Shown one piece after another: positions 31,243 to 42,440 of a DNA stretch of 64,000 bases. The notes under the pieces were generated by a model. The model searched no databases. It was not told the DNA's origin and saw only the letters and a list, made by a program, of their open reading frames with translations. The stretch is from contig OV884060.1 in NCBI GenBank assembly GCA_930367215.1, positions 208,199,253 to 208,263,252 on the forward strand, read 5' to 3'. Position 1 is the first letter of the stretch; the number at the start of each line of letters is the position of its first letter. Position numbers and translations under genes: made by a program. Origin of the DNA: Pollenia angustigena (lineage: Eukaryota; Arthropoda; Insecta; Diptera; Polleniidae).

Positions 31243-32296
31243 TAATTTCCAAACTACACCTTAATTGGAATGATACCGAGCAATGAGCGAGAATAATGGA
31301 ATCGACTTGTTACGGCCCTTTGCTCCCTGCAGGAGTAAAAGAAACCAATATATGTATATGGCGAATTCCACGGATTATGTTCGTGATATTTTTTAGTACA
31401 CTTCAAAGGAGCCAATAGGGTTTTCCTGGTAAATTTTAAAATTTTTTGGATTTCTCCTTCGAAAGACACTTTCTTTAGTTTATTGTTCATAACTTTTTTA
31501 ATAATGGCCCAAATAAGATTTTTTTTAATTTGAAATTTTAAATGGTGTTTTTGAAAATGAATGTCTCCTTCTATTTCTTTGAAAATGTGTAATTTTCAAT
31601 TAACAATTTTTATATAAAATCCTATTAATCCACGTTGGAATTCACTTGCTTTCTAAAGAAACCCTCTTTCAAAAACTCTTAGAGCCACTTTTTGGGCTTG
31701 AGATTAAAGGTAATTTAATTCTATAATTATCTAATCTGAGAATTAAACCTGCTGGAAATTTTTGACAATTATTCCAACAGACTGGTGAAAGAAAGAACGC
31801 TACCACCAGCTTAAAGTCAGCACTAAAGAGTGATTTATGTGGATTAGTATCGTCCCAAAAAAAATTTTACATGTTGTTGAACGCTATATCAACCCTGCGG
31901 GAAATTTGTGTCAATTGTTCCAACATACTGATCTTGGGATTTGTGAAAATAGAACAAGTACCAAAAGAAAGAACTCATGACCAGTGAAAGGAGAACCAGT
32001 CATTTAACTGGTATATGCAGAACAAAACGATAGAAAAAGTTATGAATTACAGTGACACATTTTTTTGGGACTTTCTTAAATTTAGTTCAGGACTTGTTTT
32101 ATTGAAATAATACTTCATTTTATCGAAATAACACTTTATTGTAGCAACTTACACTTAACACGTTCATTGACAATAGATGTGTGTCTGGTCAAATGGTATC
32201 AATCAACCCACTCCAATGACAACCCCATGTAAAAGTGATTGGTCTTATTCTTATAAAGTGTTTGAACTAGAACCGGTCTCTACCACCAAAGACCTG
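31243..32296. other. No gene; one diverged internal duplication
   Basis: The block CTG(C)TGGAAATTT..GACAATTATTCCAACA at about 31748-31830 recurs diverged at 31898-31985 (CCCTGCGGGAAATTTGTGTC, TTCCAACATACTG, AAAGAAAGAAC). This looks like a local duplication about 155 bp apart. Confidence 0.45.
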
Positions 32297-33032
32297 CACT
32301 GATAGAAACGGCGTCTTAACGCTGATGTATTTTGACATCAGGACTATGACAAGTGTCTTCGTTTTTGACCCATGACACTTTTCATCATGGTGATGTCAAC
32401 CTCAACATCACTTGGACAAAGCGTCATCAGGGTCAAAATGAAATTTTGTCATCAATGGGATGACACATCGGCATCACAGAAATAACGAACATGTCCTCAA
32501 TGCAATGACGCAGTAACATCGCAGAAAGGACACATTAGCATCAATTTAATGACAGTTAGTCATTAAGTCAAAGTCATTGGAATTGACTTAAGTCAAAGTA
32601 AGAGAATATTATTATTGCCTAAACCCGTTACATGATTGTTTCACATTTGTTGAATTACGACCTTTGTTTACAGCAGAACTCTCAATAATAAGACACCAGC
32701 ACCATGCCCCATATGGTTTTCGTAATCATTCTACTTTAAAAATTTGATGTATTTAAGTAAATAATTTAAAAAAATAGAATATGGGAATTTTTGCTTCTTA
32801 TAACACATTGTTATCATGAAAATAATATTAATAATATACAAAATGTGGCACCAAATTAATGTCACTATAGTCATAAAATAGATGACACGTGAAACATGAC
32901 AAAATTGTACGAAGACGTTAGTCATTGGATTGATGTTACTTTTTGCATCATTGATGCCATTTGTAGTAACATTGATGTCACAATTCTGATGTAAGGGCAT
33001 CATCAATATGAAGTTGCATTTTTCTATCAGTG
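32297..33032. mobile_element. MITE with CACTGATAGAAA termini, copy 1
   Basis: Left CACTGATAGAAA and right TTTCTATCAGTG are inverted. The interior is crowded with ATGACA, TGATGTCA and CATCA motifs in both orientations. A reversed partial copy of its right half lies at 35774-36090. Target duplication not clear. Confidence 0.75.
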
Positions 33033-33267
33033 TATCACGGGACTACTTTTGTGTCAGTTCGCTTCCCTCTAGGGAAGTTAATCTAGTTTCAGTTGAATTT
33101 TATATTTTTGGGTGGTGGCTTAAACCATGTAGTGTTGCCATACTGAGCACAAATAAATGGCAAATTTTTTTTTGCAAATGTTAAATTTTTATCAAAGCAG
33201 GTAGAAATTGTTTGGGTTTAAAGAAAAATTATCGAAAGGAAAAATTATATAAAAGCGCTTAGCAATA

Positions 33268-33914
33268 CAGTACACGCTCGGAAATTCGAACCACTTTGTT
33301 TTTAGTGCGATTCGAATTTCCGAATTATTCGAACTTCTGGACGGGTTTTTTATACAAAAATTTAGGTAAATTTGTCCATAAAGATATAAAAAACTATGCT
33401 TTTTTTAATTTTAGGTTATTTAACATAAAAAATTTAACGAAATATAACAAAAAATAACAATTCAGTTCATTTGACTTTATTTAGTTTGTGTAAAACAAAC
33501 ACCAAAAAACTGACGTTTAACTCTAACAACATCAACAAGATCTGTAAATCATCTTTTAAAATGGGATTCTCCAAGGTACATTAACACAAGGTAGACTCAT
33601 TTGGGAGTGTAGACATGCTGCTTTATAAAAAGAGCCGAGTTGTCAAAATTTTCTTCATATAAAACAATAATAATTTAACGCAGACACGTTTGGGTTGTAA
33701 CTGGGGTAAACGGCTGACAAACATACGGGCTAACGAGTTTACCTTGTGTAAATATACCTTGGGGTTCCCCATTTTACTTTGTATTTGGTTAAACTAAATT
33801 CTCGGAAATTCGCATTTTTGATTCTAATTTTAGAGCGCAAAATGTAATGAAATTACTGATTCGAATTTCTGGAAATTCGAATTTCTGAGAGTTCGAATTA
33901 CTGAGCGTCTACTG
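33268..33914. mobile_element. Pogo/Tc1-like non-autonomous element
   Basis: Termini CAGTACACGCTCGGAAATTC and (reverse complement) CAGTAGACGCTCAGTAATTC are flanked by TA (33266-33267 and 33915-33916). GAATTTC(C/T)G(A/G)-type motifs repeat near both ends. A nested palindromic element lies at 33558-33777. TIR style resembles pogo/Tigger elements, which is inference. Confidence 0.82.
33558..33777. mobile_element. Palindromic MITE inside the pogo-like element
   Basis: Arms of about 45 bp: TAAAATGGGA....CCAAGGTACATT then ACACAAGGTAGACTC, mirrored by GAGTTTACCTTGTGT, TATACCTTGG and CCCCATTTTA. 220 bp, no coding content. Confidence 0.78.
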
Positions 33915-33916
33915 TA

Positions 33917-35425
33917 TATCATTTTTTAAAAATTATTTTTTGTTTATATTTTTGTGCAACAGTTGTTTATGTTAAGCATGTGTATGTTGACAGTTTAAGT
34001 TTAGGTTTGAACCACCGCCATTGCCCGCTTAAACTAGCAAAAAAAAAGTTCAAAAAATACAACTTGAAAGAAAATACGTACTAGATTAAAGTTTATCTAA
34101 TCGCTCAACTCTAACCCAAAAAATGGCCCTTAAAATTTGTTACTTTAAAACAGTGATAACCAAGCCCCGAACGCACGCACACAAATATATTATGTGATTG
34201 CGTGCGGTCGCAGAGACTGATGATAGTCTGATGTTTTGAAACGAACAAAGTTGTAATATACATGTGAATTGCCGACCGTGTCTGTGTGAAAAATACGATT
34301 ATTGACTGGCTCGCGAGTCTATGGAGTGGTTATCACTGCTTTAAAAATAATTTAGATTTTTACAGCGATAAAACTCGAAAGCTCCCACTGTGCATCGTTA
34401 ATTCCCAGGTTTTATTTTTCTGTATTTCTTTCGTTTGGTGTCTGAATATTTTTATTGTTGCTGCTGCTTATGTTTTTGTTGTTGTTGCTTTTAGTGCGTT
34501 ACATTTTGTTGTTGGATTATTTTTAATTTATAAGTTTTGAATTGTTTTTTCTTTTTCATTGTCGACTCGCTGATTCTGTCCAGAGTATTTAAACGTTTTT
34601 TTTTTTAATCTTGGAGTTTTCGCTAGTAAGTTTGTTTGAGTGTGACTCTATGTTGCTCTGCTTTATGTTTCTCGTATATTAACGTTGTGGTTGTTATTAT
34701 TGTATGGGGTATAGTAAGTGCTGTATTTGAAAAAAAAAAAAAACATTCCAAGTAGTTAGCTTGGAACACATATAACGAGTCAACCAACCAAACAACCCAA
34801 TAAACCAGCCAGTCAGACAGCCAGCCAACTTGTAAGCTGACCATTTAACCATAAGTATTCGAAAACTCCTTTATGCTCTACTCCGTCATTTATTTAGCCA
34901 GTCAGTCAGTCTTTCACTCTTTGATTCACTTATGTGGATATGTATCAATTCGTCTGTCTGTTCGTGTGTCCGTCCGTCCTTCCGTCTTTCCATTTCGTTG
35001 TCTTGACAACTATAAAAAAACCAATTTTTTTTTTTTTTTTGTTGGTCTTCGTATAAAATGATGACTTTTTCGTTTTTTTTCCTTATAATCACTCACTCGT
35101 ACTAAAAGTTTTTAATATAAATATACTTATATGTTTTTGTATTTTCCCCTTTTTCTTTTTATTTGGCGTTTTCTTTATATTTATTGATTTTTTTTAAATG
35201 ATTATTATACAACAAGAAATCAGGTTTATGAATTATTGACAAAAATTGTGTACACAAAATTGGAGGGAAATAAAAACCGTTTTTCGTTCGTAAGAGGATA
35301 AGAAAAACAATTAAAAGGACATTAAAAAAAATAAACAGACCTTTTCATCAAGATATTCTTTAAACATACATATTTTTGTTGTAAGCCATTTTTGTAGAAA
35401 ATAATGAAATTTTTCTATTTTATAA
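33917..35425. other. No gene; simple sequence and CCAN/GTYN repeats
   Basis: Contains TTGTTGTTG runs (about 34455-34510), a CCAACCAA / CAGCCAG-rich stretch (34777-34835), a GTCAGTCAGTC / GTCCGTCC stretch (34897-34990) and poly-T (35026-35041). Frames here are produced by these repeats. Confidence 0.5.
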
Positions 35426-35433
35426 CGCTGTAC

Positions 35434-35612
35434 CAAGGCAAATTCATACAGGTGACCGCATCAGACATCATGAGAAAGAGAGAGATGCTAGCTGTCCCCT
35501 TTTTGTTTGTAGGTATAGGTGTTCTAAATGTCAAACTGCATAAAAAAAATATTGACAGCCAGCATTACTCTCCTATGCGATCTGATGCGGTCACCTTTAT
35601 GAATTTGTCTTG
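35434..35612. mobile_element. hAT-type MITE, CAAGGCAAATTC ends
   Basis: Left CAAGGCAAATTCATACAGGT and right (reverse complement) CAAGACAAATTCATAAAGGT are inverted, continuing through GACCGCATCAGA. Eight-bp flanks CGCTGTAC and GACTGTAC agree at six positions. 179 bp. Confidence 0.82.
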
Positions 35613-35773
35613 GACTGTACAAAAAAGCTTTCCCTGCAAGCTAAAGTTTTCAATTGTCATTTCATTCGACAAGGATTTGATCAATAAAAGTTAACGTTGT
35701 TTTAAAATTTCATACAGATTTCAAATTTAAAACATCGCTGTTCGAGTGGTTTTCCAGTTACGACAGATATAAC

Positions 35774-36090
35774 ATACACTCATAGAAAAATGCATCTTCA
35801 TATTAATGATGCCCTTACATCGAAATTGTGACATCAATATTATTACAACTGGCATCAATGAGGCAAAAATTGATATCCATCTAATGAAAACTTCATCATA
35901 AAATGTTGTCATATTTTATGCGTCATCTATGCTCTGACTACAGTGACATCAATTCGATGCCACATTTTGTGTATTATTAGCATTATTTTTATGTTCAAAA
36001 AGTAAAATAAGAAGCAAAAATTCCCATATTCTATTTAGTTAAATACATCAAGTTTTCACAGTATAATGATTTCGAAAACCATATCGGGGG
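35774..36090. mobile_element. CACTGATAGAAA MITE, reversed partial copy 2
   Basis: ATAGAAAAATGCATCTTCAT followed by GATGCCCTTACAT matches the reverse complement of the right half of 32297-33032, down to a region near AACCATAT..GGGGCAT. The other half is missing. Confidence 0.72.
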
Positions 36091-36809
36091 CATACAACAA
36101 AAGTAAATCAAACATGTGTAATCCAAATAAAAACTGTTAAAAAGGACTTAAGCAACATTTATTTTGCATTGTTGTTTATTTTTTACGCTGTTCTGTGTGA
36201 GTAGACTAGATTTCGTTCAACAATTTCGCGTTAAAAGGGCCAAAATTTGGCGGTTTTTGTATGGTTTGCGTGTCATTTAATTTTTATCTTCTACTTCCGA
36301 ACACAAATTGTCATCAATCCTTTTAAAAACAGTGATATGAAAACCCACAAATTGTTTCAGTATAAAATCAAAAAAACTATTTTAAAGTTAAAAAATGTTT
36401 ACTGATTAAAAAACTTTGCCATAGTAAAATTAGTGACAACTTTTTTTATCGCTAAATATTTAAAAACAAAAAAATTCCACAAGAAAAATGTCTATTTAAT
36501 TTTAAAACAAAAAAAAAACTTGATACAAGTTGTAAATTGTTATAAAAATGATGATTCAGCAGCTGTATTTAAATATACATATTTGAAATAAAAAATAATG
36601 AAATTAAAACGAAATCCATTTAAAGTTTACACTGGTTAAACTATCGTACTAATTCTAAAAATTAATAGTTAAGGTAAATTACAAACAGAATGAATCAGAC
36701 ATTTTGACATTAAAATACAATAAATCAAATAATTGAAATAGTTTGTGTGTGTGTTTTTTTTTTTAACAAGTAGAATGTTTGAGTTTTAAGAATTTCATTG
36801 CAAATTAAG
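36091..36809. other. No feature seen
   Basis: AT-rich with homopolymer A runs; no recognisable repeat or frame. Confidence 0.4.
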
Positions 36810-36910
36810 GTGATGTTTCCAAATAACAGGCGATTGATTGTGAAGTAAAGCAGAGTGCTTTTCAATAAATTTTATTACACAATTAAACGCCTGTAATTTG
36901 GAAACAGCAC
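36810..36910. mobile_element. Short MITE with GTGATGTTTCCAAAT termini
   Basis: Left GTGATGTTTCCAAATAACAG and right (reverse complement) GTGCTGTTTCCAAATTACAG are inverted over about 33 bp. 101 bp in total. Confidence 0.75.
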
Positions 36911-37079
36911 ATAAATGTGAAACTATTTTTTTTTTTTAGAACAAAATTTTCATTGCGCTTAAACAATAGTTTGTTTTTAGAGGGATCGGGCATAAATCTG
37001 CTTACAACAGTGATGGAAAATTCAGTACTTTGGTACTTTTTCAGTACTTTTCCATTTCAAATGTACCACGGTACCCCCA

Positions 37080-37857
37080 CGTCAGTTTTAGCACTCTTTC
37101 CTTGTTATGTTATGGAATTACAGACAAAATTGTAGACATTTTGAGGAAAAACAATATTCCTCTGGAAAAAATGATTGAGCTTACGGCTGATAATTGCAAT
37201 GCAATGATGGGGCAATTTAGTGGTGTTCAGGCCAGATTAAAAGAATTTTTACCAAATTTGTTCGTAAATGGCTGTGCATGCCAAGACTCAAGACTATTTT
37301 TAAACAGAAGTTCACGTTATTTTAAGGTGCGCCCAAACTAGATGGCTTTCGTGACAGACTGTGGTTGAAAGATTTTTGGAGCAATGGGAAGCGCTAACGT
37401 ATTTTTCTAATTTACATAACTCTGAAAGCGGACATAAAAATGAACGCTTTAAATTTATTGGAACTTAAATTTTAAACGTTGAAACAAAGATGAATTTTTT
37501 AATTTTGTCATACATATTCCCAATTTCGTGCGTTAGCGGATTTCCCAGAAATAAAACATTTAAATAATTAAGATACCTATTTTGATTTTTTGGAAAAATG
37601 TAAGCCAAATTAAGAACGAAATGCACGAACTTATATTTCCTGATATTTCACTTATTGCTATCGAAATATTGCCAATATTCCATTCATCAGCAGCAGTTAA
37701 GCGAACGTTTTTAATTCAAAATGTTACAAAAACGAAAGAAAGAAATCGTTTGCAAGTACAAACTCTTTCAAATTTAATTAAAACTAAAGATTTAATCAAA
37801 TCAGCTGATTCTTGTTGTTGCAATTATAATATTACTAATGATCTCATTAAGTAAATT
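37080..37857 (+). pseudogene. hAT transposase pseudogene
   Basis: The first piece reads IPLEKMIELTADNCNAMMGQ, FSGVQARLKEFLPNLFVNGC: the hAT RNase-H-like region with (A/T)ADN...MMG...GV. A frameshift near 37345 leads to FRDRLWLKDFW and then stops. The second piece (37582-37854) reads FWKNVSQIKNE, then SSAAVKRTFLIQNVTKTKER and NRLQVQTLSNL, the C-terminal hAT dimerisation domain in which SSA-VER-FS...TK-RNRL is conserved (VERxFS is VKRTFL here). The N-terminal zinc finger and the first catalytic region are absent, so this is an internally deleted copy of a protein normally over 500 residues. Confidence 0.88.
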
Positions 37858-37880
37858 AAACAAAATACCTAATAGTATTA

Positions 37881-38020
37881 CTGCCTGTTTTTAGAAAACG
37901 GAAGCAAATGAGTGAGTGTGAAATTATATTGAAAACAACAATAAAAAAACGAAAATTTGTTTTTGTTTTCAATATAATTTCTCACTCACTCACTTGCTTA
38001 CGTTTTCTAAAAACAGACAG
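37881..38020. mobile_element. Palindromic MITE, CTGCCTGTTT ends, TTA duplication
   Basis: TTA at 37878-37880 and 38021-38023. CTGCCTGTTTTTAGAAAACG is mirrored by CGTTTTCTAAAAACAGACAG. Arms include GAGTGAGTG and a central TTGTTTTTGTTTT hairpin shared with 5729-5867. Confidence 0.85.
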
Positions 38021-38045
38021 TTAGTCATCGAAATGTGTGTACCTT

Positions 38046-38551
38046 CCCAGCTAACATTTTCAATCGTCTAGGAGTCTACTGGGAATCTCATAAAGAGTGT
38101 TTTTGACGAGCTCATTTTTTTAATGTAGACGATTCCGAAAGACATTCCAAGAGTCGTATGAGACTCATGTAGGGATTATTTTACAACTCGTGAAATGCTT
38201 AGCCGTATAACTGAGCTACCTGAAGAAGGACATCAAGCGTATTTTACATGCCAAAACTTTTAATTTTTATACAATTTATATAAAACAAACCTTAAGATCG
38301 CGAAATCAACACCATCCTGTCGGAAAATCCTTTTCACAGATCCTTAGGCCGGTTTGTTTTATTTTAATTGCATTGGCAATAGAATTTTCATATTTCAAAA
38401 ACGCTCTTATTTAGGTAGCTCAGTAATTGTTACACGACTCTTACAGAGAGTCGCAAAAGGTTCATTCCAAGAGAGAATAAGATAGAAGAAGATTCTTTTA
38501 GGAGTTGTATATTAAACATAATCGTCTAACAAACAGCCTATGCTAACTGGG
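38046..38551. mobile_element. MITE with CCCAG(C/T)TAGC termini
   Basis: Left CCCAGCTAACATTTTCAATC and right (reverse complement) CCCAGTTAGCATAGGCTG are inverted; both ends then carry GTCTA and GACTC(A/T) motifs. Another MITE interrupts it at 38210-38424. A partial relative is at 8168-8408. Confidence 0.65.
38210..38424. mobile_element. Small MITE with ACTGAGCTACCT termini
   Basis: Left ACTGAGCTACCTGAAG and right AGGTAGCTCAGT are inverted over about 12 bp, lying inside the MITE 38046-38551. Target duplication unclear. Confidence 0.55.
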
Positions 38552-38889
38552 TTATATTAAATCATAAGCAAATAAATACATAAATGTTTATTTCAAAAAT
38601 TAAATTATTAAAAACAATTAGTTTTTTAACCAAAATATTTTATATTTTTATTGTTAAAATTAATTAGTTTTTTAATTTTATGTATTTTTGTTTATTATTT
38701 TCAAGTTTGTTTTTCAATAAAAATATGTTTGAAAAAGTACCAAATTATTGACAAAAGTACTCCTTTGCTTAGTGTTAAGTACCATCTCGATTTTTCAATT
38801 TGCCATCACTGGCTTACAATATCAAATGAATTCAAAGATGGTTCTAGTAACTAGTAATAAGCAAAATCAAAGTTAAAGCAAAATAGGTA

Positions 38890-39371
38890 CGTTATTTCCG
38901 CTTAATTGAGTTTCTGAAAATGCACGCGTTTTGACGCAATTAAACGGGAGCTCAATTAAGCAGTACTCGGTTAATTGAATCGCCGGTGCAATTAAAACGA
39001 AAATCGCTTAATTGAGAAAGATGTGCAATAAAGCGAAACCCCATGTGTAGATAGAAAATAAAACTCATTTCTTTATTTATTTTATGTAACATTTTTTTAT
39101 ATGTATAACAGAGACATGAAACATGACTTTCTTGCCGCAAAATATTTTCTTTACGTTTGTGGAGCAAAAACACATTAAGCAGACCGAAACAATTAAACAA
39201 TGTGGTCTTTTTTTGCGAAATAATTAAGCGGGTGACGCAATTAAACGGAACTCAACTAAACGGGTATTTTTACATATACAGTTGTACCCACTGAATGGTT
39301 TCGTTCCATGATTTTTAGTGCAATAAAACGGGAAACTCAAGTAAGTGGGGCTCAATTAACCGAAAACAACG
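38890..39371. mobile_element. TA-flanked element with CGCTTAATTGAG repeats
   Basis: TA flanks (38888-38889 and 39372-39373) enclose ends CGTTATTTCCGCTTAATTGA and (reverse complement) CGTTGTTTTCGGTTAATTGA. Variants of CGCTTAATTGAG and CGCAATTAAACGG recur at least eight times near both ends. Pogo-like in style; no transposase. Confidence 0.78.
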
Positions 39372-39373
39372 TA

Positions 39374-39857
39374 TCGATAGCGCAAATGAAGGATTTCGGA
39401 TGGTTACACAACTAAAGTTGTCCTTCAATTAGGAAAGTTGCCCGTTATCGATTAATTCTGATAAACCTAGCTAGTATATGATTGCCTTTGTTTTTTTATT
39501 ATTTAGCTATTTTTGCTACAAGTTTAGGTATTTTTGGTGCTGAAAGCCAACAAAACACTGTTTTAGGTAACCAAAAAGTACTTAATTCTGTCCTCTTCAG
39601 ATAGTCAGCTTATTCGAAATCGATTTATTGCACAAAAGAAGCGAAAGCTTCACAGAGCTTACGTTAGCTAATACTTTTAGTGAGATGATAAAATCGAAAA
39701 TGTTTATTAAAACAAAACTCAAGTTTTAATAAAATTAAGAAATTTAATATGCAAATAAGACTATGGAATATTCCAATGACAAGTTCATATTCTTATCGAA
39801 TATAATTTTGTGGTTACTGAAGTAAATAACGAATTAAACATTTACAGAAATTTCGCA

Positions 39858-39888
<31 letters not shown>

Positions 39889-40665
39889 CAATACAAAAAG
39901 CTAAATGGCATGTACAAATAATCACCACGCGAAGCAAAAGAAGAGCAAATTTCAACAATATAAAGACTAGAAGAAGTATCTTTAACCTTAAAAAGCAAAA
40001 CCATTGCAAAAGCAACTTGGCAAAGAGTTTCAACTGAAATAAAAATGAATAAATGAGAACTTTAAGCTAAAACCGGGTGAGAAGCTAAATGGAAATGGAA
40101 ATGAAAAGAATAAAATAAAAATGTATGTACATCCCATCCACCAACGTACAAACACAACAATTGTTATATATTTAGTACTTTTACACAAACAACATGTCAC
40201 ATATGAAGAAATAAAAAAAAAAAAACTTCCACATTTTTCGTAAAGTACCCCGTAGTTCATAAAGCATTTTAGTGGGCATAAAATTCTTCAATAAAATATG
40301 TAGCACCAAAAATTATTGAGGAATTAAAAAATCAACAGGGATTGCAAATAAAGATTATTTTTATTTTAATATTTCTAAGTAAAAATAAAACAAAAAAAAT
40401 TATTTTTATTTTCTAAGCTAAAAAAAAAAAAAAAAAAAAAATAAAACTCAAAAATTATTTTTATTTCCTGAAGAATAAAAAAAAACTCAGAAAATAACTT
40501 CTATTTTCTAAGAGAAAAATAAATTCCGGAAAAAATAAATGAAAGTAATTTTTGAAATAAAACTTATAAACTTTTCGGTCCCTGAAAAAAACTTTAATGT
40601 TTGTTGTTAAGTGTACACGGTACATCCTGAAGAATTTAGTAAGTTACACAGAATTAATACACATC
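39374..40665. other. No gene; homopolymers and decayed AT repeats
   Basis: A T run at 39859-39885 and an A run at 40419-40441, with repeated AATTATTTTTATTTTCT-type phrases between 40350 and 40560. Frames that cross them are low complexity. Confidence 0.5.
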
Positions 40666-41039
40666 CGGCCTTGTTCTGTAAATCGAAAACACGTGAAATT
40701 GAAATCGATGGAGATTTTAAATTGAATTTTTTTTTAACGTAGCTTTTCCTGACTTCAAAAGTAGTTTTGGTAAAGATATGCGGTCCTACAAGTATGAGGT
40801 AATGAAAAAGAAAATACAATATAATAGTCTGGTAGTGTATAAAGTCATTTCTGAAAAATTGAAGGAATAGAACTATTACAAAAAAAGCTTTATAAAATGC
40901 ATAACTGAAATTTAGCTCATAGAATAAATTCGAAAAATGAACAATGTTGAATATATTTTTATTAACTTTAAGCACAGGATAGAATTAAAAATTTGTTCGT
41001 TTTTAATTTCATGTGATTTCGATTTAGGGAACAAGGCCG
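40666..41039. mobile_element. MITE with GGCCTTGTTCTGTAAATCG termini, copy 2
   Basis: Left CGGCCTTGTTCTGTAAATCG and right CGATTTAGGGAACAAGGCCG are inverted, continuing through AACACGTGAAATT. It shares its inner blocks with 29825-30055. 374 bp. Confidence 0.82.
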
Positions 41040-41370
41040 ATTATGTATTTATTGAAAAATAAACTGTGAGATCATTTTAGTAGTAAATGAAATAGTTTAA
41101 GAAGATCCTATAAAAAATCTTTTAGATAAATAATTTGGTTAAAATGTTTAGGATTTAAGCGACTCTTTTCTTTAGTTTTGATAAATTTTGACTTGGAAAA
41201 AATTCTTTCACTTATCGTAGATGGTGAAGAAATCGAAAGCATAAGACAGAATATCTAAATTCTCAGTATTTTTCCTGGATTTCTCTAAACATTTAAAATA
41301 TTCCATTATGCCATTTAAATCCTGTTTTATTTTTTAACATTTTTAACACTTCTAATTGTTTGGGTTAATT

Positions 41371-41607
41371 CTGGGGTCTAATCACCGCATTCGATACTAT
41401 CGTATCGAATAAAGTATCGAATTTTTTTTCATACGATAAACACTGACGTATCGAATGAAAACTCGATAAATGTTATGCCGAGTTACTCGATATCGAATGC
41501 TATTATTTCAAATTCAATACATTTCATTCGATATCGAGTTTCATGATACCAAACTAAATAATTTCGATAAATTTTGTTCGTTATCGTATGCGGTGATAAG
41601 ACCCCTG
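41371..41607. mobile_element. MITE with CTGGGGTCTAATCACCGCAT termini
   Basis: Left CTGGGGTCTAATCACCGCAT and right (reverse complement) CAGGGGTCTTATCACCGCAT are inverted. TCGATATCGAAT and ATACGATA motifs fill the interior. CAGGGG ends suggest hAT, but no 8-bp duplication is visible. A half copy lies at 58653-58850. Confidence 0.82.
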
Positions 41608-42149
41608 TTGCGTTACTATCGTAAGTATCTTCTGTTGTCAGGTCATCATCTAACTCATCCTGGCAAAGCTCAGCACCGAACATTCTGCAAAAAAGTTCAT
41701 TACTGATAACGTAGTAAAATTGTACATGGTTGCGAGTTGATTTGCAACCGACGTTTTGGAACTCACACATAATTTAAAACAAAAAAAATATGGTTTAATA
41801 CTACAAAAAATTATAATTTTTGTTACAACGGTTAATCGGTTAATCGACTAAAATTAACCGGTTTAATCTTTAATCGAAAAAAGCCAATTTTAAATTAACC
41901 GATCAGTTAATCGATTAACGGTTAACCGAAGGAATACCCTAATTATTTATTACGCGTTAAAGCGTACTAAACTGTTTTCCGAGAGCATGGTTTATATGTG
42001 CCCTAGGGTCAATTATGGGCCTATCTTCACGAAATTTAACAGTATGATTTTTAGTCGTATAAAACGAATTTGTGCAAAATCTTAAACCATACCGTGCATT
42101 GTTCCACCATTTATGTTAGTTTTTAAAACAAAATTATCAATTTTTTAGG
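41608..42149. other. No feature seen
   Basis: Includes a TTAATCGGTTAATCG-type AT-rich block (41828-41930) of repeated GTTAATCG(A/G)(T/C)TAA phrases, but no clear element. Confidence 0.4.
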
Positions 42150-42440
42150 GTGGTGGTTCCACATTTAAGTTCATAGATTTGATCCTACTGAACCGATTTC
42201 TTTGGATTTCAATCCCAAACGGCTTAGGATAACTAAAAGCAGTTTGAGACCAATCTTTACTTTTGAGTTTTTCGAAAGTGAGCGTGTTTTTAAAAGACGG
42301 ACAGACAGATGGATATGGCCTAATCGACTAGAATTACACAAGAAGCCAGAGTATATACTTTATGGAGTCTGAGATGAATAATAAAAAAAGTTTTACACAG
42401 AATGACAATCTTAGTATTCCCTCATTCACTCATGGTGGTG
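42150..42440. repeat. Dispersed fly-type repeat (GACGGACAGACAG...)
   Basis: The phrases CTGAACCGATTTCTTTGG, GACGGACAGACAG, ATATACTTTATGGAGTCTGA and the closing TGGTGGTGGAGGGTATCA are of the type dispersed through dipteran introns and intergenic DNA. I recognise the style, not a specific named family. Confidence 0.5.

Larger units (their letters stand above)
37008..38811 (+). mobile_element. hAT element with GCTTACAA duplication
   Basis: Ends CAGTGATGGAAAATTCAGTA and (reverse complement) CAGTGATGGCAAATTGAAAA lie between perfect copies of GCTTACAA (37000-37007 and 38812-38819). AGTAC(T)-rich subterminal motifs occur at both ends. Transposase pieces lie at 37080-37857. Nested MITEs are at 37881-38020, 38046-38551 and 38210-38424. 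Confidence 0.93.

Noticed and set aside
34455..35061. Short valine/serine-rich frames near simple repeats
   Set aside because: They arise from GTT/GTCC and CCAN simple sequence with no start context or domain.
40607..40975. 122-residue minus-strand frame rich in Phe/Tyr/Leu
   Set aside because: It lies mostly inside the palindromic MITE 40666-41039 and reflects A/T-rich composition, not a membrane protein gene.
41371..41607. 8-bp target duplication for the CTGGGGTCTAAT MITE
   Set aside because: The flanks GGTTAATT and TTGCGTTA do not match; I keep the element call from its TIRs but not the duplication.
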